Notes: generated by a model from the sequence alone, not told the origin. DNA of 64,000 nt from Bacteroidales bacterium (GCA_014800685.1 JAAVFQ010000030.1:1-64000); one strand, 5' to 3'; counted from the stretch's first letter, positions 37,183-47,645 are shown. Numbers and translations are program-made.

Positions 37183-38513
37183 AGATAATTATTGCCGGTG
37201 CCGGCGAGGTGGGCACCCACCTTGCAAAGATGCTATCTAACGAAGATCAAGACATCATACTTCTTGATTCCGATCAGGCTCGTCTGGACGTAATCGATGC
37301 CAACTATAATCTTATGACCTGGAATGGGTCCACCTCCTCTTTTGATGCAATGAAGAGCGTAGACGTGGAGCACGCAGACCTCTATATTGCCGTCACTCCT
37401 TTCGAAACCAGAAACATCACCTCCTGCGCCATAGCAAAGCAGCTTGGTGCCAAAAGAACCGTGGCGCGTATAGACAACTTTGAGTTTCTGAAAGAGGAAA
37501 ACAAAAAAGTACTCACAAATCTCGGCGTCGATGTCCTCATCTACCCCGAAAACGTGGGTGCCACCGAAATTGACACCGCACTCGATCATAACTGGGCAAG
37601 ATACTGGGGAGCGCTGGCCGATGACAATCTTCTGCTCATCGGCATAAAGCTGCATGACAATTCTCCTCTTATTAATGTCAAACTGAAAGACCTCCCCGTC
37701 ACCACCCACGATTTCCATGTCTGTGCCATAAAGCGTAAAAGCGAGACTATCATCCCGAATGGTAATGATGAGATTCGTGCTGACGACATTGTCTACTTCA
37801 TCACCACTCCCGAATATGTGGAAGAGGTGAGAGACCTCTGTGGCAAACGCAAGCGATCCATAAGAAAAGTACTCATTATGGGAGGCTCCAGGATAGCCGT
37901 AAGATTTGCCCTGCAATATCACGACAAATATCACATCAAAATCATAGAGATGAACCGCGAACGATGCGAGGAACTCGCCACCCGGCTTCCTGACTGCGAA
38001 ATCGTGCACGGCGACGGCAGAGACATTGAGGTGCTTCGAGAAAATATCATATATCAGTATGATGCTTTTCTGGCATTGACCGATTCCTCGGAAACCAATA
38101 TCCTCTCCTGCCTTACTGCCAAAGAATTCGGAGTGCCAAAGACAATAGCCGACGTGGAGAATCTTCAGTTTATCTCTCAGGCCGAGAATCTGAATATCGG
38201 CACTACCATCAATAAGAAACTTCTCGCTTCAAGCCACATTTTCCAGATTCTTCTGGATAGCGACCGGAGCAATACCAAGTGTATGGTGCTTGCTGATGCC
38301 GAAGTAGCTGAGATAGAGGTAAAGCCTAAAGCAAAAATCACCAAATCTCCGGTAAAAAACCTAAAGCTACCTTACGGCATGACACTTGCCGGTCTCATCC
38401 GCGGCGGTGAGGCTTCCCTTGTCGATGGTAACACCCATCTGCTACCGGGCGACTACGTAGTAGTCTTCTGCCTGGCGGGCAACATCCATAAAATAGAGAA
38501 ATGGTTTTCCTGA
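37179..38513 (+). CDS. trkA: Trk potassium uptake regulatory subunit TrkA
   Basis: Cytoplasmic gating subunit of the Trk K+ transporter (444 residues). It has two RCK repeats. The first Rossmann domain starts IIIAGAGEVGTHLAKMLS with the acidic DSDQARLDVI. The second starts VLIMGGSRIAVRFALQYHDKYHIKIIEMNRERCEELA, with HGDGRDIEVL. Each is followed by a TrkA-C domain (NSPLINVKLKDLPV and SPVKNLKLPYGMTLAGLIRGG). It overlaps dxs by four bases and precedes trkH by 32 bases, so channel and regulator are co-expressed. Confidence 0.96.
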   Translation: MKIIIAGAGEVGTHLAKMLSNEDQDIILLDSDQARLDVIDANYNLMTWNGSTSSFDAMKSVDVEHADLYIAVTPFETRNITSCAIAKQLGAKRTVARIDNFEFLKEENKKVLTNLGVDVLIYPENVGATEIDTALDHNWARYWGALADDNLLLIGIKLHDNSPLINVKLKDLPVTTHDFHVCAIKRKSETIIPNGNDEIRADDIVYFITTPEYVEEVRDLCGKRKRSIRKVLIMGGSRIAVRFALQYHDKYHIKIIEMNRERCEELATRLPDCEIVHGDGRDIEVLRENIIYQYDAFLALTDSSETNILSCLTAKEFGVPKTIADVENLQFISQAENLNIGTTINKKLLASSHIFQILLDSDRSNTKCMVLADAEVAEIEVKPKAKITKSPVKNLKLPYGMTLAGLIRGGEASLVDGNTHLLPGDYVVVFCLAGNIHKIEKWFS

Positions 38514-38545
38514 CAATTTCGTGTCTTGCTACTTGCTTCTGACTT

Positions 38546-40021
38546 ATGGCTATCTTTTCCAAGCGTTCGTATATTAACTTCCCGATGCTGATGCGCGTCA
38601 TCGGCTGGCTTCTTATGATAGAGGCGGCTTTTATGTTGATTCCTCTTGGAGTAGCACTGCTGTATAAAGAAAGCGATGCGATAAACTTCCTGATTTCCAT
38701 TGGCGTGACTCTCGTAGCCGGAGGATTGCTGATGTCGCTCAGACCCAAGACCCGAGAAATGGGCAAAAGAGAGGCAATTCTTCTCACGGCTCTTATCTGG
38801 TGTATTCTCTCACTCTTCGGGATGCTTCCTTTCCTGCTGAGTCGCACGCATCTCTCTATTACTGATGCCTTCTTTGAGACTATGTCGGGATTCACTACTA
38901 CCGGAGCGAGTGTACTCAACACACTGCACAACGTCCCTCATGGGATTCTTATGTGGCGATGCGTGATACAATGGATAGGAGGCATGGGTATCATACTCTT
39001 CACCCTTGCTGTGGTGCCTATGCTGAATTATCAGGGCGGAATGCAACTTTTCAATGCGGAAGTCACAGGCATTACTCACGATAAACTGCGTCCTCGTGTC
39101 AGCTATACGGCTAAAGGGCTGTGGCTGGTCTACATTATCCTCACCATCTCGCTCATCATCCTTCTCTCCTTCTCCGACATGAATTTCTTCGATGCCGCCT
39201 GCCACGGACTCTCTACTATGAGCACAGGAGGATTCTCTACTCATGACCTCTCGATAGCTGCCTGGGACTCTATTTATGTAAAGTCAGTGGTCGTAATATT
39301 CATGTTTCTCGGAGGCATTAATTTTGCTTTGATTTTCAAGCTGGCTACGGGAGACGGCAGAGGGATTTTTAAAAATGTAGCCTTCAAATGGTATTGCCTG
39401 ATCACTTTGGGCTGCTATGTGCTCCTCACCTGCAATGTCATATTTGAAGGGCTGGTACATTCCTGGGATGACGTCACGCTTGACCCACTCTTTCAGGCCG
39501 TCTCCATCATATCATCCACGGGGCTCGTAGAGCCGGATTTCGGCGATTGGGGCCCGCTTTCCGAACTCGTTCTCATCGCAATGATGTTTGTGGGAGCCTG
39601 CGCCGGAAGCACTTCGGGAGGTGCCAAAATCGACCGGCTCATTGTGCTCGTTAAGTTCATTAAGAATGAGTTTTACCGCACTATGAATCCTAACGCGGTG
39701 CTCACTGTGAGTATCAATGGAAAGGGCACATCCTACATCCTTGTGCAAAAGGTGCTGGCCTTTCTCTTCCTCTATATTTTTGTGATTTTAGGCGGTGCAG
39801 TGATCCTCGTGCTTCTCGGCCTTAATCTTCGGGATGCCCTCTTCTGCTCGCTTTCAGCTATCTCCAACACCGGACTCGGAACAGACGCCACCGGAGTCGC
39901 CGGCAATTATTCCCTTGTGCCCGATGCCGCTAAATGGACGCTTGCCTTCATCATGCTGGTAGGCCGTCTTGAGCTATATACTATCCTGCTGCTCTTCACC
40001 AGAGCTTTCTGGAAAAAGTGA
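38546..40021 (+). CDS. trkH: Trk potassium uptake channel subunit TrkH
   Basis: Integral membrane K+ transporter subunit of 491 residues with about ten to twelve membrane segments and four P-loop repeats. Selectivity-filter regions are visible as MSGFTTTGASVL, LSTMSTGGFSTHD, SIISSTGLVEPDF and SAISNTGLGTDATG. CAGSTSGGAKIDRLIVLVKFIKNEF is the conserved intramembrane loop, and MLVGRLELYTILLLFTRAFWKK the usual C-terminus. It works with TrkA encoded directly upstream. Its last 48 bases overlap the end of nrdG on the opposite strand. Confidence 0.96.
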   Translation: MAIFSKRSYINFPMLMRVIGWLLMIEAAFMLIPLGVALLYKESDAINFLISIGVTLVAGGLLMSLRPKTREMGKREAILLTALIWCILSLFGMLPFLLSRTHLSITDAFFETMSGFTTTGASVLNTLHNVPHGILMWRCVIQWIGGMGIILFTLAVVPMLNYQGGMQLFNAEVTGITHDKLRPRVSYTAKGLWLVYIILTISLIILLSFSDMNFFDAACHGLSTMSTGGFSTHDLSIAAWDSIYVKSVVVIFMFLGGINFALIFKLATGDGRGIFKNVAFKWYCLITLGCYVLLTCNVIFEGLVHSWDDVTLDPLFQAVSIISSTGLVEPDFGDWGPLSELVLIAMMFVGACAGSTSGGAKIDRLIVLVKFIKNEFYRTMNPNAVLTVSINGKGTSYILVQKVLAFLFLYIFVILGGAVILVLLGLNLRDALFCSLSAISNTGLGTDATGVAGNYSLVPDAAKWTLAFIMLVGRLELYTILLLFTRAFWKK

Positions 40022-40471
40022 TGCTTTATCAAGATATAGGATACGCTGATTTTCAGACCCACGGAAACGCAGGTCTGTATTTCTCAATGCTTCTACATAG
40101 GGTCCATCCACAATTACGTCTACATATCTCAGCGCCTCTCTTAGACGTTTATCAGCCATAATCTCTTCAAGTGTGTAGCCGGTATAAAGCCATACCGTGT
40201 GCCCGCATTCATGAATCCTACGGGCGAGAAGTGCTGTCTCTTCCGGATGCATCAGCGGGTCTCCTCCGGTGAGAGTGACATCGAAATCCTCCTCTTCCAC
40301 CACTCTCATTATCTCATCTATTGTCATGGGGACGCCCCCCTGAGGGTCATGAGACTCAGTGTTATGACATCCGGGACACCTGTGTGAGCACCCGGCCATA
40401 TATATGGATGTGCGAAATCCGGGGCCGTCTACTGTCGTACCCCGGATTATGTCGAGAATGTTAAGTGTCAT
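39974..40471 (-). CDS. nrdG: Anaerobic ribonucleoside-triphosphate reductase activating protein
   Basis: Radical SAM activase (165 residues) that installs the glycyl radical on NrdD. YMAGCSHRCPGCHNTESH holds the CxxxCxxC iron-sulfur motif, DVTLTGGDPLMHPEE the SAM-binding GGxP-type loop, and YVDVIVDGPYVEAL with FRGSENQRIL the family end. The start overlaps the nrdD stop by four bases (translational coupling). The C-terminal tail SSGEEQQDSI is encoded within trkH on the opposite strand. Confidence 0.96.
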   Translation of the reverse strand: MTLNILDIIRGTTVDGPGFRTSIYMAGCSHRCPGCHNTESHDPQGGVPMTIDEIMRVVEEEDFDVTLTGGDPLMHPEETALLARRIHECGHTVWLYTGYTLEEIMADKRLREALRYVDVIVDGPYVEALRNTDLRFRGSENQRILYLDKASLFPESSGEEQQDSI

Positions 40472-42672
40472 TTATGCACTACTCTGTCTTTAAGTTCTGC
40501 CAGTTTACCGCTATTCCAGCGGTCTGTGGTGCCCACCAGATAGCCGGTGATTCTCTGTATCGTCTCAAACTTTGCTCCGCAGCGAGGACAATGAGTCTGC
40601 GCCGTGTCTGCATTTTCATAGCCACACTTAGGGCAATGGTTCCTATTGTGATTCACTGAGCCATAACCTATATTGTATTTATCCATCATGTCGACGATCT
40701 GCATGATGGCCTCTTCGTTATGGGTGGCATCACCGTCGAGTTCCACATAAAAGATGTGGCCTCCTCGGGTTAGCTCATGATAGGGTGCTTCGATTTTAGC
40801 CTTATGGCGGGGCGAACATCTGTAATAGACGGGAACATGATTAGAATTAGTATAATAATCCTTGTCTGTCACCCCCTCTATTTCGCCGAAAGTCTTTCGG
40901 TCTCTTCTCGTAAATCTTCCGGCAAGACCTTCAGCCGGAGTGGCAAGCACAGAGTAGTTATGCTCGTACGTGCCACAGTATTCATTAGCTCGGCTGCGTA
41001 TATGACTCACGATTCTAAGACCAAGTTTCTGAGCCTCTTCCGACTCACCGTGATGCTTGCCTATCAGAGCTACCAGACACTCGGCAAGACCGATGAAGCC
41101 AATGCCGAGAGTACCCTGATTGATAACCTTTTCTATTGTATCATCAGCGTCCAGAGTGTCCGCTCCGTTCCAAAGCTTGTTCATCACGAGAGGAAATTGC
41201 TTTGCTCTTGCCGTCTTCTGAAACTCAAAGCGGTCGTGCAGCTGGCGGGCGGTTATGTCAAGCACTTCATCAAGTTTATGGAAGAATGCCTTTATTCTTT
41301 CCTCCTCATCACGAATGCTTATTACTTCGAGTGCCAGACGCACTATATTGACTGTGGTAAAGGAGAGATTGCCTCTTCCGACAGACGTTTTCTGTCCATA
41401 TCGGTTTTCAAAGACGCGGGTTCTGCATCCCATAGTGGCCACTTCGTGCAGATAACGTTCAGGGTCAGAGGCATCCCAGTCTTCGCTCTGATTGAAAGTG
41501 GCATCGAGATTAAGGAAGTTGGGGAAGAAACGTCTCGCCGTCACTTTGCAAGCCAATTTATAAAGATCATAGTTTCTATCCTCCGGAAGGTAGCTCACTC
41601 CGCGCTTCTTTTTCCATATCTGAATTGGAAAAATCGCTGTGGCACCATTCCCCACCCCTTCGTAGGTGGAGAGGAGAAGCTCCCGGATCACACATCTACC
41701 CTCGGCAGAGGTGTCGGTGCCATAGTTAATAGAAGAGAATACTACCTGATTCCCCCCTCTTGAGTGGATAGTATTCATGTTGTGGATGAAGGCCTCCATA
41801 GCTTGATGCACTCTGCTCACCGTGCGATTGACGGCATGGCGCATAAGACGTTCATCTCCTTCCGTGCCTTCAAGCGACTGGTATATATAGTCGTCGATTT
41901 TCGTATTTCTAAGGGAGTCAAGATTTCTGCCCGTGAGATTCTCAAGAGTGGCCACCTCCTCAAGAAAAGAGGCGCGAACGTATGGCGCGAGATAAAAATC
42001 GAAGGCCGGAATAGCCTGACCACCATGCATTTCATTCTGAGCTGTTTCAAGAGAAATGCAGGCTATGACGCTGGCGGTCTCTATTCTCTTGGCAGGGCGC
42101 GACTCTCCATGTCCGGCAATAAACCCATTCTTCAGAATCCTATCGAGCGGATGCTGCACACAGGTCAGCGACTTCGTAGGATAATAGTCCTTATCATGTA
42201 TGTGGATATAATTGCTTCTTACGGCCTGAATGGCATATTCCTCCAGGAGATAGTCATCCACAAAGGGCTTTGTGGTCTCGCTGGCGAATTTCATCATCAT
42301 ACCCGCCGGCGAGTCTGTGTTCATATTGGCGTTCTCCCTCGTGACATCATTATTTTTTGCCTCTATGATTTCAAGAAACATGTCGCGGGTCTTTGCCCGG
42401 CGAGCTATAGAACGCTTATCTCTATATGCAATATATTTTTTTGCAACATCCTTGCGCGCCGATTTCATGAGCTCAATCTCCACGCGATCCTGGATGTCTT
42501 CCACGGTCATCCTCTCATCACCCTGCATACCGATTCGGTCAGCTATCTTCTGGAGCAGGGTCTCGTCTTCTCCTGAATCGGTAGTGAGCATGGCCTTACG
42601 TATGGCGGCCTTGATTTTCTCTTCATTATAGCCGACTATACGGCCATCTCGTTTGACTACTGTCTGTATCAT
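40468..42672 (-). CDS. nrdD: Anaerobic ribonucleoside-triphosphate reductase
   Basis: Class III ribonucleotide reductase of 734 residues. An ATP-cone (about 1-95, VVKRDGRIVGYNEEKIKAAIRKAML) is followed by the ten-stranded barrel. The C-terminal zinc site is CPKCGYENADTAQTHCPRCGAKF, and the glycyl-radical loop is RITGYLVGTTDRWNSGKLAEL. The enzyme makes dNTPs without oxygen, which fits a strict anaerobe. The ATG at 42672 (MIQTVVKRDGRIVGYN) is chosen because the frame extension up to 42810 runs through the promoter. nrdG overlaps its end. Confidence 0.97.
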   Translation of the reverse strand: MIQTVVKRDGRIVGYNEEKIKAAIRKAMLTTDSGEDETLLQKIADRIGMQGDERMTVEDIQDRVEIELMKSARKDVAKKYIAYRDKRSIARRAKTRDMFLEIIEAKNNDVTRENANMNTDSPAGMMMKFASETTKPFVDDYLLEEYAIQAVRSNYIHIHDKDYYPTKSLTCVQHPLDRILKNGFIAGHGESRPAKRIETASVIACISLETAQNEMHGGQAIPAFDFYLAPYVRASFLEEVATLENLTGRNLDSLRNTKIDDYIYQSLEGTEGDERLMRHAVNRTVSRVHQAMEAFIHNMNTIHSRGGNQVVFSSINYGTDTSAEGRCVIRELLLSTYEGVGNGATAIFPIQIWKKKRGVSYLPEDRNYDLYKLACKVTARRFFPNFLNLDATFNQSEDWDASDPERYLHEVATMGCRTRVFENRYGQKTSVGRGNLSFTTVNIVRLALEVISIRDEEERIKAFFHKLDEVLDITARQLHDRFEFQKTARAKQFPLVMNKLWNGADTLDADDTIEKVINQGTLGIGFIGLAECLVALIGKHHGESEEAQKLGLRIVSHIRSRANEYCGTYEHNYSVLATPAEGLAGRFTRRDRKTFGEIEGVTDKDYYTNSNHVPVYYRCSPRHKAKIEAPYHELTRGGHIFYVELDGDATHNEEAIMQIVDMMDKYNIGYGSVNHNRNHCPKCGYENADTAQTHCPRCGAKFETIQRITGYLVGTTDRWNSGKLAELKDRVVHK

Positions 42673-42729
42673 TTTGAGGATGATTTGTTTAGGTATTACT
42701 ATGCGTCCAAGCGATAAATTTTCTGCTTG

Positions 42730-42761
42730 CAAAGTTACAAAAAAGGCAACAACCAAGCAAC
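42730..42761 (-). promoter_or_regulatory. Bacteroidota-type promoter of nrdDG
   Basis: On the minus strand, a GTTG -33 box (42758-42761, one mismatch), 20 bases, TAACTTTG (42730-42737). The leader is about 50 bases. No obvious NrdR-box pair was recognised. Confidence 0.7.
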
Positions 42762-43025
42762 TTCTAAGTGTTAAAATTCTCGTTTTGGAAAACTTTTTAA
42801 GACCGCACAATTTTTAACACCCTATTTACCAGCCTATTGTAAAAACTTTCAGACAACTCTGTCTTACACATAAAATAACAAAACACAAACAATCAATTCT
42901 CTATAAAGATTTTTATTTCACCGATAAATCATTTCTTCATTTCATTTGTTATAATGTAGAAGTCAGTAATAAACTTCCAAAACACATTACCATAACAAAA
43001 AATAAAATATAAAAAACACACTATC
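42762..43025. other. AT-rich intergenic region between nrdD and maeB
   Basis: Very AT-rich, with no reading frame or RNA gene recognised. It should contain the maeB promoter, but no TTTG-N20-TAnnTTTG match stands out; TATAATG at about 42951 is only a weak candidate. Confidence 0.4.
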
Positions 43026-45284
43026 ATGGCCACACCCAAAATTACCGAAGAAATGGCACTTCGCTACCATGAAGACCCCAGACCCGGAAAAATAGAAGTT
43101 GTTCCCACCAAACCTTATCAAAGTCAACGCGATCTTTCACTCGCCTACTCTCCGGGAGTAGCCTATCCCTGCCTTGAGATAGACAAGAATCCTGAAGACG
43201 TGTATCGATATACAAATAAAGGCAATCTCGTTGCTGTCATTTCCAATGGCACGGCAGTGCTCGGTTTGGGCGACATCGGCCCGCTGGCAGCAAAGCCGGT
43301 CATGGAGGGGAAAGCTCTATTGTTCAAAATATTTGCCGGAATTGATGCTTTCGATATTGAAATAAATGAGACCGACCCCGACAAATTCATACAGATAGTC
43401 AAAGCTCTTGAGACGACTTTCGGAGGAGTCAACCTTGAAGACATCAAATCTCCTCAATGCTTTAAAATCGAACAGGGGCTTAAGGAGATTTCCAACATTC
43501 CTGTGATGCACGATGACCAGCACGGCACAGCAATCATCTCATCGGCCGGTCTCGTGAATGCCCTTGAGATTCAGGGTAAGAAAATCGAAGACATCCGTCT
43601 GGTAGTCAATGGTGCCGGAGCAGCCGCAATCTCATGCACCAGACTTTATATGCGTCTTGGCGTCAGAAAAGAGAACATAGTGATGTGCGACTCTAAAGGA
43701 GTAATACGCGCAGATAATCCCAACCTCTCTGAAGTCAAAAAGGAGTTTGCTACCACACGAGACATCCGCACACTTGCCGAAGCTGTGAAGGATGCTGACG
43801 TCTTCCTCGGACTCTCAGTAGCCGATGTGCTCACTCCGGAAATGCTTCGCTCCATGGCTCCCAAGCCCATTGTCTTTGCTCTTGCAAATCCTAACCCGGA
43901 AATAAAATATGAGGAGGCTATGGCTTCGCGTGATGACATTATCGTTGCCACGGGTCGTTCCGACTATCCGAATCAGATAAATAACGTCATTGGATTCCCC
44001 TATATTTTCCGTGGAGCACTCGACGTTAACGCCACTGCCATCAATGAAGAGATGAAAGTAGCAGCCGTCTACGCAATAGCAAAACTGGCAAAGGAGCCTG
44101 TTCCCTCTGTAGTGGACGAGGCATACGGCACAGACGACCTGCATTTCGGACGTGACTATATTCTGCCTAAAGCTCTTGACCCACGCCTGCTCACCACTGT
44201 CGCTCCCGCTGTGGCACGCGCTGCAATGGAGTCAGGAGTGGCACGCAAAAACATTACCGACTGGAACGAATATGACCTGCGTCTGCGCGCAATAATGGGT
44301 GATGACGGAATGCTTATCAGACGAGTTTATGACATAGCCCGCCGCAATCAGCGCACAATCCTCTTCTCAGAAGCCGACAATGATAATGTGATCACAGCTG
44401 CTCACACACTTTTCCATGACGGCATACTCCATCCCGTTCTCCTCGGCAATGAAGAGTGCATTAATCGTCGCGCTGAAAATCTTGGCATTTCCCTCGAAGG
44501 TATTCGCATTATTAATCCCCGAAGCAGTGAGGAGGCTGAACGCCGTGAACGTTTCGCTCACCTCTTCGCCGACAAGAAAGCACGTCAGGGAGTCACCTTC
44601 CAGAGTGCGCTGGAGAAGATGTTCTCACGCACATATTTCGGCATGATGATGCTAGAAACCGGGGAGGTGGATGCAATGATCGACTCCGTATTCTCCGCAG
44701 CCAATAAGTCGGCACGCATTGCGCGCGACGTTATAGGCCTCAAGGAGGGATATAATCATTTTGCCACACTGCATATTCTGAACACTCGCCGTGGCACATA
44801 TTATCTCGCTGATACGGCCATCAATCCGATAAGCACCTCAGAATCCATCGTTGACATAGTTCGTCTTGCCAATGAAGCTGTTTCCCGCCTCGAAGAGAAA
44901 CCGGTAAGTGCCCTGCTAAGCTACTCTAATTTTGGCTCTAACAAGGGAGAGACTGAGCCTGACAGAGCAGCCGAAGCCATTAAAATCCTCCACAGAGATT
45001 ATCCCGAAATTGCAGTGGATGGAGAAATGCAGCCCAACTACGCGCTTGACACTGCTCTCCGCGACCGGCTCTACCCCTTCAATACTATCAAGGGCCAGGA
45101 GGTAAACACCCTTATATTCCCCACTCTCAGTGCTGCTAACATCTCATATCGCATGATGCTCGGAATGGGCGTTGGAAGCGTGATTGGCCCGATTCAGATT
45201 GGTCTTAACAAACCCGTACATTTCATCAGTGCCACAGCATCTCCGCGTGAGATTATGAATCTCGCAGCTATTGCCTGCCTCTGA
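43026..45284 (+). CDS. maeB: NADP-dependent malic enzyme, MaeB type (malic enzyme fused to phosphotransacetylase-like domain)
   Basis: The 752 residues comprise a malic enzyme part (about 1-425) and a phosphotransacetylase-like part (about 430-752). The first part has [12 protein letters not shown] with the catalytic Tyr region, [29 protein letters not shown] and the NADP loop [13 protein letters not shown]. In the second, [37 protein letters not shown] and [15 protein letters not shown] match PTA-like domains, which in MaeB act in acetyl-CoA-dependent control rather than catalysis. It decarboxylates malate to pyruvate with NADPH formation. A strong bidirectional terminator follows. Confidence 0.96.
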   Translation: MATPKITEEMALRYHEDPRPGKIEVVPTKPYQSQRDLSLAYSPGVAYPCLEIDKNPEDVYRYTNKGNLVAVISNGTAVLGLGDIGPLAAKPVMEGKALLFKIFAGIDAFDIEINETDPDKFIQIVKALETTFGGVNLEDIKSPQCFKIEQGLKEISNIPVMHDDQHGTAIISSAGLVNALEIQGKKIEDIRLVVNGAGAAAISCTRLYMRLGVRKENIVMCDSKGVIRADNPNLSEVKKEFATTRDIRTLAEAVKDADVFLGLSVADVLTPEMLRSMAPKPIVFALANPNPEIKYEEAMASRDDIIVATGRSDYPNQINNVIGFPYIFRGALDVNATAINEEMKVAAVYAIAKLAKEPVPSVVDEAYGTDDLHFGRDYILPKALDPRLLTTVAPAVARAAMESGVARKNITDWNEYDLRLRAIMGDDGMLIRRVYDIARRNQRTILFSEADNDNVITAAHTLFHDGILHPVLLGNEECINRRAENLGISLEGIRIINPRSSEEAERRERFAHLFADKKARQGVTFQSALEKMFSRTYFGMMMLETGEVDAMIDSVFSAANKSARIARDVIGLKEGYNHFATLHILNTRRGTYYLADTAINPISTSESIVDIVRLANEAVSRLEEKPVSALLSYSNFGSNKGETEPDRAAEAIKILHRDYPEIAVDGEMQPNYALDTALRDRLYPFNTIKGQEVNTLIFPTLSAANISYRMMLGMGVGSVIGPIQIGLNKPVHFISATASPREIMNLAAIACL

Positions 45285-45322
45285 TGTAAGAGTTAAAAAA
45301 CATATTTACTTATAATCTCGAC

Positions 45323-45370
45323 AAAATAAATTAGGGAGGACTGAAATTTCAGTCCTCCCTAATTTATTTT
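45323..45370. terminator. Perfect palindromic bidirectional terminator
   Basis: A 48-base perfect palindrome whose arms read AAAATAAATTAGGGAGGACT and onward to a GAAATTTC centre. A-rich and T-rich flanks make it a terminator for both maeB and the convergent gene at 45388-47580. Confidence 0.9.
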
Positions 45371-45387
45371 ATGGGTTCTTTCGACTA

Positions 45388-47580
45388 TTATCTCAGAAGT
45401 ACCTTGAAGGTAGCCGACTCTCCCTTTTGCGACATCCTGATAAGGTTAAGTCCTGCAGAGTAGGAGGAAAGGTCAATCGAAGCAGTCGTGCCGGAACCGA
45501 TAAAGGCAGCCTGACGTATGCCATCCACGCTAAAGAGTTCTACAAGATAATCCGCATCAGAAGCAAATGCCACTTTAAGCTCTCTGCCGTGAAGAATGAC
45601 GCGAAGATTCTCGCCTTCAGTTGCTACTTCACTGACACTTCCGGTAGCATCGGGAGCAAGGACAAGCATTACCGGCTCATTATCATAGACGGTAATGCTA
45701 TGATTTGTTTCGCCCTCCGGGGTAACAGCAGTAAGAGTGACCTTACCGGCCGAAAGAGCTTTTACCACTCCATTCTCAACAGTGGCAACAGAGGGATCGG
45801 AAGTCTTCCATTCTATGCCGGAGGGAGTATCTACGTATCTCACTTCCAAGGGCATCTCCTCGCCTGCCTCAAGGCGGTCGGCAGAATGAATAACGACGTT
45901 GGTCTGGCTGTCTGCTACTGAATGAGTCTGAGCGGCATTGAGAATCTCAAAGGTGCCATCGGTCTTAATGAGATAAGAAACGAATTTAAGCTCATCAAAA
46001 TCAATTTCTTCCGGGAACTCAAGCAGGTAAGTGCTTGAATAGGTCTTTCCGGCCTCCATTTCTGCCGGGAGAGACTTGGCGATACCCTCAGGCTCATTAA
46101 CACCCACGGGTACATTGAAATGCACTATAGCATCTCCGGGTATTGTGCCGGGAAGAATGTGATATTCAGAAAAATCAAATCCAAGAAGCGCGGCGCCATT
46201 CTGCTGCACATTGTCAATCATGTTTTCTTCACGAACGGCTGCGAACGCTACGCGATAGTTGTCAGCTGAATTGTCAATGTTTTCAGAGGGAGTCACGTAT
46301 GAGACAAGACGCACGATGCCTGGCTGATGGATATTCACTGCCTGAAGATACATACCGGCCACCACAGGCTCCTCAAGAGCAGAGGTTAGGGGGGTGAGCA
46401 CCTTGGGCTTGAGAGCATTCATCTTCTGGCGACGGTTTCTATTAAAAATCATCGTAGGATAATCGGAGAATGTCAAGGCGCCACCATATTCTCCACCATA
46501 CGAGGGGTTGGCAAGGTCATCAGTCACTCCGGGATAGAAGAAGTGGGGCTCTACGAGAACAAGCTCGTTGCCAAAGTGAGCCTCCAGTTTCTGACACAGC
46601 GGCGTCAGACGAGGACAAGCCGTGCACCAGGCTCCGGTAAACTTCTCTGCCACAAGCATGCGACGATTCTTATCAAGCCATACAGCATCTTCGGAAAGGG
46701 TCACGATGGCATCATTGTCTAACAGCGCCTTTACTGTATAGGAACAATGATTTTTCTCACCAAGATCCAGAGGGAGGGTCATGTCTAAATAAGAGGCACG
46801 AGGGATGGTAAAATCCTTAAGCGGAGCCACGGCAACCTCTACCTCATCAACCTCGGCGTATACCTTTTTAATATTGAGTTCGCGACCGTTATTGAAGAGC
46901 CTCAAGTCTATAGAAAGCACCCTGTCGGGATTAGTCTCCTCGGTAATGAAGTGGCGTGAGTGGTTAGTGGCGGAAAGTTTTCTGTCGGTCAGCTCGCCGA
47001 CACGAATATTGTCGATGGCGAGCATGTATGTGTTGGTAGCATTGTGGACAAACGCGATTCTGACCTTCTTGCCGGCAAATTTGGATAGGTCCACGATATG
47101 AGTGCTCCAGGGATATGTCTCACCTTCAGAAGTGAAGATAGTTTCAAAAGAAGCGGGGTCAATGTCGCTTGACTCAGAGACTTTCACTTCATATCTTTCG
47201 GGGAATCCTTTATGGACTGAACGCGCATCCCATCTGAGGAGCATGCCGTTTTTTATCTCAATCACAGGAGTGTAGAGCCAGTTGTCGGTAGCCTTGTCGG
47301 GATTATCTCTATGCGACGCACTAAGGGCAGCCAGAGATGTAACACCGTTGCCATCATCCACTGTGGATACGAACCAAGTTTTTTCAGGCACGATACCACT
47401 GTAATACATCAGCTTGTCGCTACCTATCGCTCTCTTCTGAAACCCCATACCATCGTAATTTTTGGTATAGAAAGAGGCAGGAAGAGTCTCGTCATTGAAC
47501 TGCTCGTTCAGCACATCGGACTGAGCGTAAGCTGAGAAAGCTACAGCACAACATGCTATCAATGATGTTGTCTTTATCAT
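45388..47580 (-). CDS. Exported Omp28-like protein with thioredoxin fold, Ig-like domain and probable C-terminal sorting domain
   Basis: The 730 residues begin with a signal peptide (about 1-19, ending AYAQ). A jelly-roll domain (about 20-195) follows, with WLYTPVIEIKNGMLLRWDARS and IDNIRVGEL, of the choice-of-anchor J/MAM-like type. A thioredoxin-like Omp28 domain (about 310-440) contains FTGAWCTACPRLTPLCQKL with a CxxC pair. A BIG2-like Ig domain (about 565-640) has IEWKTSDPSVATVENGVV. The last 80 residues (YLVELFSVDGIRQAAFIG to SATFKVLLR) look like a type A sorting domain for type IX secretion. Likely a surface protein with a redox or carrier role. It has a strong own promoter. Confidence 0.82.
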   Translation of the reverse strand: MIKTTSLIACCAVAFSAYAQSDVLNEQFNDETLPASFYTKNYDGMGFQKRAIGSDKLMYYSGIVPEKTWFVSTVDDGNGVTSLAALSASHRDNPDKATDNWLYTPVIEIKNGMLLRWDARSVHKGFPERYEVKVSESSDIDPASFETIFTSEGETYPWSTHIVDLSKFAGKKVRIAFVHNATNTYMLAIDNIRVGELTDRKLSATNHSRHFITEETNPDRVLSIDLRLFNNGRELNIKKVYAEVDEVEVAVAPLKDFTIPRASYLDMTLPLDLGEKNHCSYTVKALLDNDAIVTLSEDAVWLDKNRRMLVAEKFTGAWCTACPRLTPLCQKLEAHFGNELVLVEPHFFYPGVTDDLANPSYGGEYGGALTFSDYPTMIFNRNRRQKMNALKPKVLTPLTSALEEPVVAGMYLQAVNIHQPGIVRLVSYVTPSENIDNSADNYRVAFAAVREENMIDNVQQNGAALLGFDFSEYHILPGTIPGDAIVHFNVPVGVNEPEGIAKSLPAEMEAGKTYSSTYLLEFPEEIDFDELKFVSYLIKTDGTFEILNAAQTHSVADSQTNVVIHSADRLEAGEEMPLEVRYVDTPSGIEWKTSDPSVATVENGVVKALSAGKVTLTAVTPEGETNHSITVYDNEPVMLVLAPDATGSVSEVATEGENLRVILHGRELKVAFASDADYLVELFSVDGIRQAAFIGSGTTASIDLSSYSAGLNLIRMSQKGESATFKVLLR

Positions 47581-47645
47581 AAATTAAATGAGTTAGGCTT
47601 TAGCCGGAAGTAATTCCGGCGAGCATGATTATGGAAAATCGGCTA

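Noticed and set aside
40777-42576. Two long plus-strand frames (328 and 270 codons) opposite nrdD
   Set aside because: Antisense shadows of a highly conserved gene; no domain or ribosome-binding context.
42673-42810. N-terminal extension of NrdD in the open frame
   Set aside because: It contains the promoter with its -7 box; the ATP-cone begins right after the ATG at 42672.
45323-45370. 48-base perfect palindrome as a possible mobile or regulatory repeat
   Set aside because: Its position between convergent genes and its A/T-rich outer arms are fully explained by a bidirectional terminator.
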